Positions 35,110 through 48,680 of a DNA stretch of 64,000 nucleotides are shown piece after piece. The notes under the pieces are model-generated. The model had not been told where the DNA came from. It ran no database searches and was given only the letters and a program-made list of their open reading frames with translations. This DNA is from Apiospora phragmitis (lineage: Eukaryota > Ascomycota > Sordariomycetes > Amphisphaeriales > Apiosporaceae): positions 4,030,001 to 4,094,000 of the forward strand of contig JAQQWL010000002.1 of assembly GCA_038363925.1 (NCBI GenBank), written 5' to 3'. A program made the translations under genes and the position numbers. Each line of letters starts with the position of its first letter. The stretch's first letter is position 1.

Positions 35110-37292
35110 TTATCGAAAGTTGATAACGGCAAGCTGAGGTTGTGTTAGCAAACAAGCGGACTCGAGAGAACATTAGGAAAACCCACTCTATGATTTACGC
35201 CGTAAGCAAGTTTTTGACCCGTTGCATCCCAACAGAGACAATGTTCATCCTCGTCCTCGGAGTCGGCATTTATACGGGGGCTAAGCCAGCCTGGGTGTGG
35301 CGACCTGCTCCAGCTTGCCCGTGGAATACTGTGGTCTCCCACTTTCCATATGAGAATCCTCTCATTCGTGGCGCCAGCGATGAAAGCCCCATCTGGAGTG
35401 AATGCCAGAGCGACAATGGGCGAATCCATTGTCATCTGACACTTAGGCTTTCCATCCCCAGAGAGAGCGTTCCAGACGAAGATTGCTCATCGACCCCACC
35501 CGAGGCAAGAAGCCTTTCGTCATCCGGTGGACTACCCGCCAAAGGCTGCCAGGCTAATGCCGATGTCATACCATCATGAGCTTTGATCTCACGCCGCTTG
35601 CCCGAAGCATCCCATATCTGATAGCAGTCAGTAATCATGAGCCTCGCAACTCGTCGTGTTGGTACTCACATCAACAAATCCCTTTTCCCCACAAGTGGCG
35701 GCCAAAGAGGATCTCCAATCAAACTGCACCTGGAGCAGATTGTCGTCCTCGCGCGTATCAAACCTCTTTATCTCGGTGATTTTATCTTCGGTGCACTTGA
35801 AAGAAGCCATGAGACCGCCCCCGCAGAGTAGGAATTCGACCTCGCTTGTCCATGCCACGTCCACTGGATCGGCGTTGAGGTCGTGGTTCGGCAGTGAGTA
35901 TGATATGGTGTTCGATGTTGTAGCACCGTAAACAGTTATCAGAGTTCCGCCTTTCTCAGGAACAACAGCAAGAATAGCAGCGTTGTTCGGATTCCACTTG
36001 AGTTTGATTATTGGGGACTCGGGAACCTCGAAATGCTGAATGTGCGTGCCGTCGGCGCTCCACAGACTGATGCGACCCTTCTCTGCCGAGTCCGTGGCGA
36101 TCGCGATGACGGTTCCATCCCCATTCCATGCCATGGCCGTTACCATGGAGGTGGCCGTCATGTCGTCCTCGATGAGGCTGTGGAATGGGGGCGTAACATC
36201 CCCGTTGGTCACGTGACCGTCAGCTGCAGGGTCCTCTTCAGCCAAAGTGGTTGTCGCACGCGAGACGGTCCAAACTCGCGCTAGCGCATCGGTTCCAGCA
36301 GCCGCCAAGATTGATGGATCTTGTGGGTTCCACTGGCAATGCAGCAGGACGGGTGCGTTTGCACTGTTGACTTTGAAAGTAGCCTGCGGCGAGAAAACGG
36401 ACTCCCCAGTGCCCAAGGGAATGAAGGTGGTTTCTGTGGTCAATTCTTGGACTTTTTCCACTTGCGTGCCCTGATCCGTACCGTCGGTTCGGGGCGTCGG
36501 CGTCGGCGCTTGCTCGCCTTCCAGGGGTGACGGGTAAGCGTGGTTGTCAGTGGCATTGTCAAGTTCCATGGGGTCGGTGGCTGCATTGACACCATTTTCG
36601 TAGCCATTGCTCAGACGAGGGCGCTTAGCCGGGGAACCGCCATTGAGCTGCGGCTGCTGCGGTCTGTCACCTGGGCGTTTCCGAGTATTTTCGACGTCGC
36701 CAGAAGATGGCGAAGGTTCTTCTGGATGCTCCGGAATGTCGTCCTCATGGTCTGCATCGGCGTCCTCCTCGTCTGCATACTGATGAGGGGATCCGTCTTG
36801 ATCCAATGGGCCAAACACCCCTAGCTCGACTGCCTCGGCCTCAGCCGCTGCGTTTTGAGGCACCTGCACAACAGATGTCAGTGGCCTTGCCCCTGGGCTG
36901 GATCCGCGCAACGTTTTGGTTTTTTGAGATGCCACCCCGTCTCCAATCGGCCGTCTCGCACCACATCGGCGCACCAATGCATTGCAACGAAAAGGCACAT
37001 TCTGGAAAAAACCGAACATACCTTTGATTGTGTCCATTTTCGCTCAACTGAGCTGTACAGAAGGCCTTTGTTTACTACATTAACCAGTGCATGACTTTTG
37101 ACGTAGCGCGCGAAGTCCAGCTGCCGATGCGGTTCTGGAACGTGCCACTCTTTTTGGAACTTGAGTGCCGTTTCTCGGTAATCTAGACACGCCACTGTTA
37201 GTATCGCGCAACGATGCATGTCGTCAACATGAATATTACATACTTCCTTCTATAAGATATCGCCATCTATAGTTTCTGAGGTCAGCAATCAT
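35110..37292 (-). CDS. LisH and WD40 repeat protein, TBL1/SIF2-like corepressor subunit
   Basis: Probable nuclear beta-propeller protein of about 619 residues, similar to human TBL1 and yeast Sif2, which join histone deacetylase corepressors (SMRT/NCoR; Set3C). The N-terminal LisH is rebuilt by splicing (NYRWRYLIEGNYRETALKF), followed by ALVNVVNKGLLY, an acidic disordered stretch with a nuclear-signal-like KRPRL, and then WD repeats to the end (LAVINFR). Introns are 37183-37243, 36864-37021, 35618-35669 and 35134-35186. One base is missing near 35480-35482, between DEQS and VWNALSG; with it the gene is exactly 620 codons from the ATG at 37292. An in-frame ATG at 37331 would add 13 residues, so the start is uncertain. 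Confidence 0.85.
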
Positions 37293-40200
37293 CTCACGAA
37301 AACAGCATCCGCGATGGAGGTTGAGAGACATGCATTAGATAATTCAGCCTTTCTGAATTTAAAATTTCCTTCATGGTTGCGAGCAAACTAGGTGTCTACC
37401 CTTGGCTTTGCTTTGAAATGGTGTCCTTTGAAGTGAGTCTAGCCGGCCTGATGAGTATTGAGGCGAGGCGAGTTCGAGATCTCCTGCTTGTTTGTAATGT
37501 CGTAGGGACTGCGAAGAGAGAGAGAGGGAGAGAGCGCGAGTGCGTGTGTTGTGTGAGCCCGAGAATAGAGCGGGAGGGAAACAGATGAGCTCAGGTTGCT
37601 GGGGAACCTGACCCGGGCCGTTGGAGTTCAGAGGTACTCTCGTCTGTCTCAAAGTGCTGAGATGCTGGATCAGGCAATGACCTGGCAGTAAGAGCGAAGA
37701 GAAGGAGAGACGCAGCCCAGGAGGTCTTTTTCTTTGTCGCCAGTATGTATCGTGAGATTTTCTTGCTGTGGAAATCAAATTGAAGAATGGCAAGAAGCGC
37801 AGTTTCTCAAAGGTGGAAAGCGGGCTTCTCCCATGGAAGCCAAGCCGAACCTAGATGGTGCTAAAGTGGGCCAGAATGGGTTTAGTTGCTTGGAGGACCT
37901 TTAAAACGGTACGTAGAGTCAAGTCGAGTCAAACTAGGGGCTTGTTGTCTCTCTGGCGATTTGATGCGTGTGTGCCTGCGTGTGCCCGGTACTTCTTTTT
38001 CTTTTCGCTGTCTACTGTCTGAGGCTGGGCTGCCAGCAAAAGAAGCTTCATCCCAAACCGTCCTGGTTTGCCCGACTGCAGAACTGACTGGCGTCTAGTC
38101 TGTCGGGTGGTGGTAATACAATATGTATGTACGAAGAAATAAGCTGAGTACCAGAGGGCGATGAAGGCAAAGGAGTCTGTCGGTCCAGGTCAAGTACGCA
38201 AGCAAGCAGATAGATGTATGCGGTTCCGTTTCCTCTGCGATCAAGGAGTCGAGGAAGTGTACGGGAGTGAAAGTAACCTAGGAGTATGTACAATAAACTG
38301 CTGTGCATGCAATATTGATCATCCATGGGAACAGATGAAAGCATTGGATCTCTCGGGAAAAAGCTGGACCGTTGCTCCATTCCGACACGACACATCTCCA
38401 AGGGTCTCTCTGCCTAGTGCGTTCTGTAGTGAACGGCTGGGCCGGTATGGTAGAGCACGGTTTCGATGTACCTAGTGTCGGGTGCACAAATGGTCTTCTA
38501 TGCATGTATCATCCCATGCGCATGTACATTCATCATGAATGTAACCCTTCCCTGCCTGTCAGGTATGTACCTCCATTTGGCCTCTTCGTCAATCGATACC
38601 TCGTGATCAATGCGTTCAAACTTGAGTAGGCTCTCGTCGACATCAGAGCATCATGGAAGTAATCTTGTTCTACGAAGCGATGCTCTGTCTTGACAGTGTT
38701 CTCCAGGACATGAGGTATCGGGATCTCGCCCTGCAGTGCGTAATCATGCGATTACGGTCGCTTGACCAGTACATTGAATAGAAAAGGCCGAGGGTCTTGG
38801 CTCTTGCAGATGCAGGCGTTCGCTCATGTACGTAGGTATGGAGGTGAGAGAAAGCGGCCAGCACATCAGAGAGGCCTTGTTTGTTTCAGCATTTTATGGT
38901 TCTCACCTCCTCAGTGCGCGTCCCTCTGGACGCGATAACGGAATGCAGGTTACATGTAGATGCATGTATTTTGCCGCTCAACATACATATGGGAGCGTCA
39001 AATGATAAGCCAGAGATGCTCCTTATGCCCTGGCAACTTTGTATTCTGGTAAGACGGGCGGGCATGCTGACCGAACCGTGGGGTTTACCCTGAAGCTTTT
39101 AGGGGTACCTACAGGCTGGAAGGACCAAGGTAGGTATGCTGGAACATCAAATCTCGAATGGTCCGTCAGCCCAGTCACAGTATGTATGCTTGATTCAATC
39201 TCCTTGTCGACACAACCTTGGCAGCCCCGAAAAGAGCCAGGGGGGCTAGGATGGGCCGCCAAGACCAGACAAGCCTAGTCAAAGGAGCATTCAATATGTT
39301 GGGCTGGGTGTTCGATTGGCACTGGGTTCATCGCTCTACCGGCCATTGATGAAATGAACGAAACCATCCACTTGAAGCAGCTGTACTGACTGGCTTGGTA
39401 ACAAAGCAGCCATCTCCGAATTTGAAGTATTACTGCAGCTCGGCTGGGGCTTTCGACATCATTGCCATGCCATGGGCCGTGGGTGTTGCCCCGATGAAGC
39501 AGAGGAGTAAGAGTACGGAGTAAAAACAGAAACATTCCAAGTGGATGATCGGCAGACACAATCGCTTGGTCACAGATGATCGTTGTGTCCCGACTACTAT
39601 CCCAACACGGTTAGCCTTCCATGCTTCTCTCACGCACAGCTAGCAGCTCACGCGCATGATGCAATTTGAGATGCCACAATGATGAGTGGCCGACTGAACA
39701 GCAGTGGACTGACTAGTCGTCGGTAGCGAATTCGCTTCCCGCAATGAAGGAGTCGCCAAGTTCGGGTAGAATATCTATAAAAAAAAACCACCAACATGCA
39801 TTTGCTTGAGCGTGTATGCAACTGTTGGACGGTGTCAAAGCCATGGCCAAGACGGTCAATACTCGGCGTTCAATGGTGTGCCCTTCGCGGCAATGCTCTC
39901 CGGCCATGAAGCCAGGTTTCTGGCCAGGTGTGTTGTGTTGGCAGAGGGCCGGGTAAGATGCCAATCAGTAGACTGGGGTCTTCCGGGTAGCAGTCTAATG
40001 TTGCCGAGACTGCAGGTGCGTTGACATGTAGCGGGGGATATAAGTCTGCAGAGATTCAATTGTTGTCGGGAGCCGGACGGATGGCTGAGTACACAATATC
40101 AGTCTGAACAGTACATAGTGTCATCCATCATCAGCGGTTAGTTGATCTGCCGTTGACGTGAGGTCTTCTTCGAGAGTGACGGTTGGTGATTGATTCTGTC

Positions 40201-40953
40201 CGTATTATTAGAGATGGCCGAAGATGGATACCTTACAAACAACATGGAGGGGTGGGGAAAGGACTATTGATCCGGACAAGGCAAGGTACCCAAGTCAGTA
40301 CTGGGAATCCGTACGGGACACCATGAGCACTTGGCTTGGCCCATATCCATCCCGCCCTCGCAATCTCTGTGCCTATTGTGTAGTAAAGATGAAGTCCGAA
40401 CTAGTAAATACCTCGACCGAGCCAGCAAGCCAGTACATGTTTGTTTGGAAGGGATCCTGATTTCAACGGAATGTTTCGGCTGTGAGGTAGAGAATCCAGA
40501 ACCATGACTCGAAGCGGTTGGTTGCACTACCGATGCTGAATCTGCGCCCCTGGCTGCGGGTCGCTCGTCAAGTCCCGCCAAGTCCCCACATTTCGATGCC
40601 AAGCCTATTTCTTCAAGGTGAGCGTTTCTGTCACCGGCGAGCTGGGAAAAGCTTTAGGTAACCAAAAGGAATCAAGGAGGAAAGGCCGAAAAGCTTGGGC
40701 CACCTTCGGCGCGACTGTTCTGACTCTGGCCGTGATGCGACACTACCCGAACGTGTCTTCTTGGGGTATGATGTGCATAGATGCTATATTCGACGCCCGT
40801 AGCATTTCTTCATCCACACTTTGACCACGCCGGCAAGCGGGATTCCCGAAGCATCGATTGACGGCAGGAACCTGTTCGCATACCCGCTGGGACTGTTGTG
40901 TATGGATATCTCCGACTTCGCTTGACGTAGGACGCCATTGTCAGCATACAGCC
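37293..40953. other. Gene-poor region of 3.7 kb between divergent genes
   Basis: It must contain the promoters of the LisH/WD40 gene and the TMEM115-like gene. A GA-rich microsatellite lies at about 37516-37540. No coding region is recognisable; open frames are short. Words such as GTACGTA and GGTACCTA recur without clear order. Confidence 0.5.
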
Positions 40954-42114
40954 ATGCCTCCGCGACTCAACATTCCCCCAGTCACCCGGATCTTGCTGGT
41001 TGCTCTACTCCTCCAGTCGGTATTGAGTGCCGCAGTGCGATATCGACAATGGTCTGCGCAGTCGGAAATCGTCGTCGAGTGGCTCACTCTGGTACCTCAG
41101 TTGTCGCTGTTCTACCCATGGACATTCGTCACAGCCGCTTTGGTGGAGAGTAACATCTTCACGCTGTCCATTGCTGGTTTGACGCTGTTCCATGGTGGGC
41201 GTTACCTCGAACGTGCCTGGTCGTCCAGAGAGTTTGCCAAGTTTCTCTTGGTGGTGTCTCTCATACCCAACCTGCTCTGCTTCCTGGTGTTGGTGATGCT
41301 GTTTACGCTTACACGCAACGAAAGGTGGACGTAAGTGGCAAACCCCTAATCCTATTCATAATTGTCACTGGCTATCAACAAATACTGATGATGTTCGCTG
41401 GATAGTCTGACCACGATTGCTGGAACCATTCCTCTGCAGATATCCTTCCTCGTCGCGTTCAGCCAGCTCGTTCCTGCGCATACTGTCACCCTTTTCCGTG
41501 GCATCTTGTCGATGAGGGTGCCCAAGTTTCCTCTGATATATATTGGTGTCGTGACGATTCTTTCGCTGACACCGCTCCTCACGAGCGCCTCCTTGTTCCT
41601 GGCTTTGTTCGCCTTCCTAACAAGCTGGACTTACCTGCGTTTCTACAAGACTGTGTTTCCTGACCTCGACTCCTCGCAACCGACTTCGATGCGGGGAGAT
41701 GCCAGCGAAACTTTTGCCTTTGCCGAGTTCTTCCCGGGACCCGTAAAGCCATTTGTCGCCGCATTCTCGGACCAAATTTTCAACGCCCTAGTGGCAATGA
41801 GGGTCTGCACACCATTCTCACCAGGAGATGCGTCGACCGGCCAGGGTGGCAGCTATCTGCCGCGAGGTGCCCCTGGGGGTGTAAGAGCCGAGGCAGAAAG
41901 AAGACGAGCTCTTGCGCTCAAGGCTTTGGATCAAAGACTACATGCAGCGACGTCTACACGAAGCTCATCTCAACCACCCAATCAAACCAGTGACCCGACC
42001 ATAAGCATCCAACCGCAGTCTAGTACCCAGACGGCCATGACGTCTCAACCCACGGCCATGTTGGGAGAGACAAACTACAACCCTGATCATGACCACGAGA
42101 AGGAAGTGTCATAG
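40954..42114 (+). CDS. TMEM115-like Golgi membrane protein (DUF1751, rhomboid-like fold)
   Basis: Multi-pass membrane protein of 361 residues, homologous to human TMEM115 and yeast YOL107W, Golgi proteins of the rhomboid-like superfamily without protease activity. It begins MPPRLNIPPVTRILL. Hydrophobic segments appear near residues 11-29, 45-75, 90-120, 130-155 and 185-210. The family motif SLFYPWTFVTAALVE is clear, as is a conserved GGRYLERAW. The cytosolic tail is Ser/Gln/Thr-rich and ends in an acidic His-containing stretch. The single intron, 41331-41405, joins RWT to LTTIAG; exon total is exactly 362 codons. No Ser-His catalytic pair of active rhomboids is evident. A role in Golgi retrograde traffic is known for the human protein and inferred here. 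Confidence 0.88.
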
Positions 42115-45100
42115 GAGTTTGCTGCATTTTATTGGGGCCTACCGGAGTCTGGGAATTCTATTGTATTCTAGTCAAGCATGCGCATGGAGTAGGACATAGA
42201 ATTGGAATTGGCTGGTGTTGTGGATAGTCAAATGTATTCTTGATGCGGCCCTCTCCCTCTCGTCTTGACCCTCGACGCTTTCGAGATAGTTTATTCCAAA
42301 GGTCTGTTAGGCGACAATACATCGCAAAGACTGTATTATATAATGTCAATCTCGCATCGTCTCTCAAACACTCATGTGGTGCAGGCATGCTGTTTCGTCG
42401 GACACTTGAGCCTTCGGCAACGTGCTACGTCGTGGCGCCGCAAGCGCTGGCTGGGCACGGCGGGCATTAGCTAATAATACATGGGCATCCGAGATGAGTC
42501 TGACTGTTGTGGCTGGCGTGGAGAAAGACAGCTACGACCTTGACAAACCTGCTCTGACAAACTTCAGACAGGCACAGATTGTCTCAGCATCATAATCTAC
42601 CTGTTCCACCACAGATGGATCGGCTGTGTACGGCGGCGAACGGATGCATATGTATGTACGTGCAGACAGACATCTCTTCGAGCGAGTGCTACGGAAAACA
42701 AGACGATACACAAGAAACACAGGCACACGGTGACCCTCTGACTAACTTTCTTGGCTTTTGACAACCGTCATGCCCATGGAGGACGGGGGAAAGCTCGGCT
42801 CGTCGGTGATTCTATGATCAAGCCTTATTTCTTCATTAATTCGGGGACAAACGGATGGGGCGTGTTTTAGATGCTCCTTGATGGAGGTTCGATGATCCGA
42901 TCTACATACGCCCATCGTTCCCAGCGGCGTCTTCCTTGTCGCTTCATGCGTCCCGATCCCGCAGAATTGTTCTGCAGGCCTGCCTAAAATAAGATGGCCG
43001 TGTTTCAACTGCACCCCCCACCCCCCCGGCCGTATCGTATCTATCATAGCTACCTTTCTCGCCCGTTGTAAATAAGCGAGCGAAAGCAGACTTGCAGCAA
43101 ACCACAAATCAGCCACCCTGGAGGAGGAGGAGGGGCTTCTGAAGGGGGTTAGGTAGGAATGGATATATATCTATATCATCACGCATTGCATATTTACTTA
43201 CCGTTTCCCGAATTGATAACTCGGCTTCTGGCCGGGGCAAGTGACTACGTAACTAATCTACGCCCCATCCCTGTAACAGTACCCCTTAAGATGGATCAGA
43301 AATGGCGCAGCAGAAAACAAAGGGCAGCCTGGGGTCTGGGTCCAAGCTCTCCATACAGTAGACAGATTTGTATCCATCAATGCTAAAAAAGAGGCCGCGA
43401 GAAACATACATCAGTACCGTCCGTACCTTTTATGAACATGAACGCCAAGCCGACCGGTAAGGGGACTGATTCGTGGGACTAATAAAGGGACTGCAGGGAA
43501 CTAGAACCAGCTCAACATCTGACGCACAGTTCTACCCTAGAGCGAGTCTCATCTGGTGTGTGTGGGCGCGGGCGTGGGCGTGCATAGCGTAGCGTAAGTG
43601 GTCTTCTTGTACATGCATAATTGGTCTTAGCAGGGGCGGGCAAGCAGAGAGAAAGACAGACGGGTCCCAAACAGCGGTGGGATGGGGGGAGCAAGTGGCT
43701 CTCTTATCTCCTGTGTGGCTTGCTCCCCCGAGTGTGAGAAGAAGAAGGGGCGCCGCTGCGGTCACCCCCGCTAGCACGAGCCAACACAAGCCTCTGCCAT
43801 CTCTCTCGGCTGTCTCGTGCGGGCAAACTGACGGACGATGATGATGAAAGGCGGTTGCAAGGGGGGGTGGGGTCGAACGCATGGGTGACGGAGCCGGTCA
43901 ACCCACCCTGGACGCCAAGTCATGCAGCCAGGCAAAGAAAGAAAGGGCAAGGCAATCTGGTTACTGCATCTCGCGCGCGCTGTCTTGTTCTTGTCATGGA
44001 TAGACTGGGAATGGATGGTAGTATGTATGCGCGTATTACTATATGCGTACAGTACATACATGATATATGTATTGCCCACAGGTGTGAGAGAGTGTGTGAG
44101 TGGAGCTGCCACCGAGGGGGCACTCGTACAGCGACAGCAACACACCCTCTCACACTCACTCTCTCACACACAACATCGGCGGAGGACATGGGGGAAACAA
44201 ATCGTACATACATACCGCCGTACGTGGCGAATGAGGAGGCCTGGTCTGCATATGTATGCAGCAGCACAGCACATGTGTGTATGTACCATAATAATACATA
44301 ATCAAGTATAGCCTACTACAAGGGGTGGCGGGGGGCTCGATCTAGATGCTCTGATTAGGCTAGGGCTTGGGGCCGAGAGTTAAGCCCTTAAGCCCCAGGA
44401 ATTCTCCCCATCTAGCCCGCGCCCTAGCCATGTCGCCGCCCAAAGTCTGGACAACGAACGACTGACTCTACCACGACTACCGACTACCACTACGTCGTAA
44501 ATTTTGCATCGCGTCCATCATTGCCTCATTGTTTTCGTTCTGGCCTCTGTAAACATCCAAGCTAAGGTTTGTCAGCTGTTTCTTCTGACGCCGCGGGCGT
44601 TTTAAGCCTAAAGAGGATCGTCCTCTCTCCTCGCCGAACGGAAGAGACTCCGTTGTGTCTCCTGGTATGTCCACGATATCTCCCCTCCCGTTCCATGCTA
44701 TACGCACCGTACATGCACCCCCCTCGCCACTCCGGGCAATCACATACCACTTCGTCACATAGATACCCTGGCATATCGCCCGCAGATATTGAATGCCGCT
44801 CGTTACAAAAGCCGAGCAACACCAGCCACTTATATACGAAGTTGGTAATAACTCGTCAACGGCCGGCAAAGTACCAAGCACAGGTGAATGCTTGCCCGGC
44901 TCGTCTAGAATGCCATACATACATGCATCTATCATCTGCATCGCATGACCATGACTACTGGCTCGCGGATATCTTTGAAGTTGGGGGTATGTATGAAAAA
45001 AAAACCCCATGATGATAGTCAATGGGAATGCGCCCTTTTCTCGGCATTTGATTTTTCAATATTCTTATACTATGCTACACTTTTGCGGATGCCATAGAAA

Positions 45101-48100
45101 GTAGCTTTTGAGCTTCCACAATTTTCCGTGTTTACTACAGTGCGGGAGTGTATGATTTAGCGCCTGTATAGTTCGTCTTAGAAAGGAAGACAGACCGGTT
45201 CACTGAAAGCTCCAAGACAAGATATAAGACACCAACCCGCACGCACCAGCAGTCAGTCTGCGTACGCGGTGAGAGTGAAATCAATCTCAAGTTGGGCAGA
45301 AACGATTCCCACTCAACACGTGGGTGGAATCAGAAACAGGTCTAGCGGCTGCTAGAGGGTGAATGTTGGAGAAGCAGCGTCAGCAGCAACAACCATTCTT
45401 TTTCCGAGTCTCACCTCTTCTTACACGGGTACTACCACGTCGCAGTTTGGCAGCATTGCTCTATTAACCCCTCCGGAATAGCATCGCGTTTCTTTCCACT
45501 AAAGAGTAGGAAGGATCCCCCAAGTTGTTCGGTAAGAAAGTATGATGTTTCAAAGCCAATCTCATTTTCACCACAACAGAGAAACATGATGATGCACGCA
45601 CCCACATGCGACACACGACAGCATTAGACGTGTGGGATATATTTCGGGAAAACTTTCGTTAGAGCGTACCTTATCTCGCCCCGGAGCTTGGGTCTAGCAA
45701 TGCCCGAACTCTAGGGGGCCCTCGCTGGGACAGCGGCTCTGCTCACAATGGTGCCGTTTTCAGCCTCTCCCTCTTTTACGTTCATGCGCCAGTGCCATCT
45801 CAAATGACCGAAACAAGTTGCTGGAAACGAGTTGGGGGCTGTTTCGCCCAATCTTGCTTGCTTGGCCCTTGCTAACAAAGAGATCGCATGGAGCAGGCGA
45901 ATCCCGACCCAGATCGATATACCCCAGACGCATAGATAGATTTTGTCTATGTAAATCTTCTAAACATACAGTAATACATATATTGTCGGTGCATATTCGA
46001 AAAGCCGGGCCAGATGAATGTGACACAGCGTATCGACAAGCCGGCACGCAGGGGGCACGTACGCAATGGAACCGATTATTAAGACACGCTGTCACGGCAA
46101 GTATCTCAGGCTCACGGTAATATTGGCTGGCCAGCGCTTGTTCGGTAGCGTCTCCGCAGCCGATGGGACGATCTGCATGCTCGACACCGCGGCCAAGCCC
46201 AGAAAGCCCGGCAATAGCGGCTCACCTGACACGATTTGGCCCACAAAGGAAAGCACCGAACAGAGGAATAGTCGGCGCTCTTGGCAGACACATACGGTCA
46301 CATCGCCAGAAACATTTCGCTAACGACCGAGATGAAGCAAAAGATCAAATCTCTCTCATCCGTCGATAGTTCCACAGTCCACATACTTGCACATTTCACA
46401 CTGTCCAAGGAGGAGGCTAGCGGTTACCACTACCGAGAGGGCGGGCAAAACCTCTTTAGCATGATCACCTCAACTGTGTGTTTGCTTTTCGGTGTATGGG
46501 TGTTGTGTCAAGATCGCCCATCATCCACGATGATCCGGCTCCTCTGATGATGCATCTGTCGCGGTAGTGCTGTAGCCTGTAGGTAGACCGCGGGTTGGGA
46601 TTGGGCTAAACAGTAAGGGCGTGTACGTGCACCGACCTGGATAGCCGAACGATGACGGGTGCGATTACTAAGTAGGAGTGGGAAGTAAGGTAAGGTACCT
46701 GACGGTCAGGGTGCTGCGCGTGAAGTACTTCGAGGAGCTGTATGTAGGCCAGCGTGTGAGAGGAAAGGATTTTCTAGAAGGCTGGGGACAAATCAACCAT
46801 CTTGAGTAATGCACCCTGCGCGTTTTTCTGTTAATTCGGAGCGCTGACGGGGCCAGTTGGCGAGGATAAATACTCCGAGCTGCGATAAGCGTCCCTCAAT
46901 TTAAATGGCCTCCTCTTGGCTCCTTGATGGGTGGATTAGTGGGTGAGGGAGTGTGGCCGTGAGTGTGTGTGTTTGTGTAACCGGGTGCTGTGTGGTGCGG
47001 GTGGGCCTGGGGGTGTAGATAGTGGCCTGACGGATGGTGTGTGGTGTGTGGGCGGCTGAACGGAGACAAGGACACTTTTGGAGGACAAGGAGGATTAGGA
47101 CGTCGAGGCAGGGCGTGTCATCATCATATACTAGGTGCCCATGGTCCATGGATGTTGTTGGATGGCACACCTTGTTTTTTTAGTCTCCTTCCGCCGTACC
47201 AAACTATGGGAGGGTACCGCTTTTCCCAAATGTTCCTTGCCGCCACCACGGCGATGGGCCAAATTTGGAGCAACCTCTGGCTGGTGCGGGCTTAAGGTCC
47301 CCCTTGGTACCTGGCGAGTACAGTGTCTCCACGTTCGTTACATTAACCTTGACCTGTTCCAAACTCATTCGTTCGGGGTTCCTGGGGCTGAAGTACGTAC
47401 TCACTCGCGCAGAGGGTACCGTGGTTTGGAAGCCGGCGGAAATGGCCGCACTGGCAAGCAACGAACTGTTACAGTTCAATGGACCGGTGGCATGTAATGC
47501 ATCTCATCTTAGGCCTAGAGGGAGGGAGACGGTTAGACAGTTTCCTCCAATGCACATACACAGACTCTTGTTAGAGTTTCCATGTGTAATGGCAGGAACA
47601 GATCAGGTACCGGGCGAAACAAGCATATCGCTCCTTTCGTGAGGCTATCCTGCCTCACCCGGTTGGCCATAAGATACTGTATTAGGTATACTCGGTCGTC
47701 ATGGCTGTTGGTCACCTCGTCCTCCGCCAGCCTTGGGGGGTGTTCTGGGAAGTGTTACTGGTGACCTGCCACGACTGGTGACGGGACGGGGTGGGCGATA
47801 ATGAGAAGCAATAATATAGGGATGGATACTTGATATGGTGCAGAGCAGGGAAGAGAAAAAAGAAAGGGTGGATGTGCCATCTTATGTGTGGGTGAGGCCC
47901 GAGAGAGTACGACAAGCGCCGACCCCACAATCAGCCGAAGTAAGCATGGGTACATTGGAGACACAACCAAGTACACAATGTCCCGGTCTTTTCCATGTCG
48001 CCTGCTCCAGGGGACCGCTTCCCATCTGCATGCTCCACATTACGAAAGTTGTTCTTACGAGCGTCCCGTGGGTAAGGGTAGTTTGCAGCGAGGAGTGAGG

Positions 48101-48680
48101 ACTGAAGAGAGCAGAATTATTGTCTGCTTGCTCCGCCCGTCCTTCTCCTTCTGAACTCGTTCACCACCCAAACCTATCACCCATCTCTTAACCTTCACCC
48201 TCAACTCCCACACCCTGCCATCCACAGGCTGGAGCTTTGCCCCAAGATCCAGCCTTGGTCTGTAGCGACGACTCTGTCGCTCCCTTTAAGCTTTTAGCTT
48301 ACACCCTTATCACTCTCCTTACTTACTGCCGCGCCTGGGCCAGACTTGTTGGGGAGCGAGCACATTTCCACAATACTCTGTCAGCAGCCATTCGGTTCGG
48401 AGAAAGATAGTATAGGCAGCCCATATACTTGGCTCCTATCACGCCCGACCAGACACCGCGACGACGACGACGTTTCTGTCCCGTGTCGCCATTGTTGCCT
48501 CGGTTTCACGGCCGAGCCCCAGATCGAATCGTCGGCGCATAGCTGTCTCGCGTACGTCGCGAACCGCCTTGGGCCTAGCCAGATCTCGGTCGGCTCTCGA
48601 CTAAACCTCCCCTGCTCTTCTCCATCTATCATCTTAGATATCCGACCATCTCGTTCCTAAGTTGAGATTGGTAGGGCATC
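42115..48680. other. Gene-poor region of 6.6 kb upstream of SSN6
   Basis: It contains at most one doubtful ORF (44477-45022). The right end (about 48100-48680) is CT-rich and probably the SSN6 leader. Simple-sequence tracts include GAGGAGGAGGAGG at 43119, GCGGGCGTGGGCG near 43567 and CTCACA repeats near 44145-44170. A large promoter or unrecognised non-coding RNAs are possible. Confidence 0.45.
44477..45022 (-). CDS. Doubtful hypothetical ORF, 181 residues
   Basis: An uninterrupted frame without introns. The C-terminal half is basic and polar (RPRRQKKQLTN...NNEAMMDAMQNL) and reads more like protein than the shadow frames around it, but no domain is recognised. The N-terminal 60 residues look random. 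It may be a chance frame or a lineage-specific gene. Confidence 0.22.
   Translation of the reverse strand: MTIIMGFFFHTYPQLQRYPRASSHGHAMQMIDACMYGILDEPGKHSPVLGTLPAVDELLPTSYISGWCCSAFVTSGIQYLRAICQGIYVTKWYVIARSGEGGACTVRIAWNGRGDIVDIPGDTTESLPFGEERGRSSLGLKRPRRQKKQLTNLSLDVYRGQNENNEAMMDAMQNLRRSGSR

Noticed and set aside
27869..42114. Secondary-metabolite or catabolic gene cluster
   Set aside because: The genes (RFC5, aminotransferase, GH51, LisH/WD40, TMEM115-like) have unrelated roles and no backbone enzyme or pathway regulator is present.
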